64,000 bases of DNA, from NCBI RefSeq assembly GCF_004331435.1, contig NZ_SJKA01000006.1, forward strand, positions 531,670 to 595,669. The letters are read 5' to 3'. Below, piece after piece: positions 63,947-64,000 of this stretch. Each line of letters begins with the position of its first letter. Position 1 is the first letter of the stretch. The translations under genes were made by a program, and so were the position numbers. Under the pieces are notes generated by a model. It was given only the letters and a program-made list of their open reading frames with translations, was not told where the DNA came from and ran no database searches. Source of the DNA: Kribbella sindirgiensis. Lineage in GTDB: Bacteria; Actinomycetota; Actinomycetes; Propionibacteriales; Kribbellaceae.

Positions 63947-64000
63947 GTGGCGGAGAGGTTGTCGCAGGCGCGGCGGCGGGTGGTGCTGGACTTGTTGAGT
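63947..64000 (+). CDS. Start of an unidentified gene, cut by the window end
   Basis: GTG 63947 follows GGAGG (63937-63941) by five bases, and the first 18 codons read AERLSQARRRVVLDLLS. Too little remains to assign a family. Confidence 0.5.
   Translation, partial: MAERLSQARRRVVLDLLS

Overview
The window is a 64-kb stretch of chromosome from a high-GC Gram-positive actinobacterium. Signs are very GC-rich codon third positions, frequent GTG starts, apparently leaderless promoters, a mycothiol-dependent formaldehyde dehydrogenase and an F420-type flavin/deazaflavin oxidoreductase fold. The order hrcA-dnaJ-rsmE-phoH-ybeY-hemolysin/CorC-cdd-like-era, then leuA, recO, uppS, zur-znuBCA, glyS and dus, resembles Propionibacteriales, with Kribbella or Nocardioides relatives most likely. 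That placement is a recollection-based inference, not a search result. No rRNA, tRNA, CRISPR array, prophage or insertion sequence was seen.

Layout. 1-1.4 kb: end of a ThuA-like gene and a coupled Gfo/Idh/MocA oxidoreductase. 1.4-12.7 kb: heat-shock and housekeeping block (CIRCE-hrcA-dnaJ, rsmE, an ArsR regulator, an ECF sigma factor with a GerMN/Gmad2 membrane partner, phoH-ybeY-CNNM/CBS-cdd-like-era-GNAT). 12.8-21.5 kb: a secreted protein, acetyltransferases, a divergent SDR/AraC pair, an F420-type oxidoreductase, a hydrolase, an EamA transporter and a DUF1800/DUF1501 export pair. 21.5-25.8 kb: an OmpR-type two-component system, then leuA behind a leucine attenuator. 26.0-32.3 kb: a complete oligopeptide-type ABC operon with its substrate-binding lipoprotein last. 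32.3-36.8 kb: a GNAT-GNAT-Nudix fusion, a SAV_915-like protein, an orphan ABC ATPase and two oxidoreductases.

36.8-42.5 kb: recO and uppS, separated by about 4 kb of accessory DNA. This block holds a candidate toxin/antitoxin-like pair and a decayed segmental duplication of a lipoprotein-secreted protein module. The duplicate carries a second promoter copy, a short remnant of uppS, a truncated signal-peptide remnant of the secreted gene and an 80-bp palindromic repeat present twice. This is the most unusual part of the window. 42.6-50.9 kb: an unrecognised coiled-coil gene pair, an ABC-2 exporter in one operon with a NarL-type two-component system, mscR, a GNAT, and an aldo/keto reductase next to a MerR gene whose own promoter shows the 19-bp spacer typical of MerR control. 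50.9-59.8 kb: a TetR/hemerythrin pair, the zinc regulon (zur, znuB, znuC, znuA, and a divergent His-rich YibE/F protein sharing twin Zur boxes), a lone EboE-like protein, and a TetR/FAD-monooxygenase pair with two operators. 59.8-64 kb: a small membrane protein, a monooxygenase-fold protein, glyS, a DUF4333-type lipoprotein, dus, and the first codons of a further gene.

Most genes sit in tightly packed operons with ATGA, GTGA or TGATG overlaps. Several start sites were moved from the longest open frame because promoter, operator or ribosome-binding signals showed that the longest frame is wrong.
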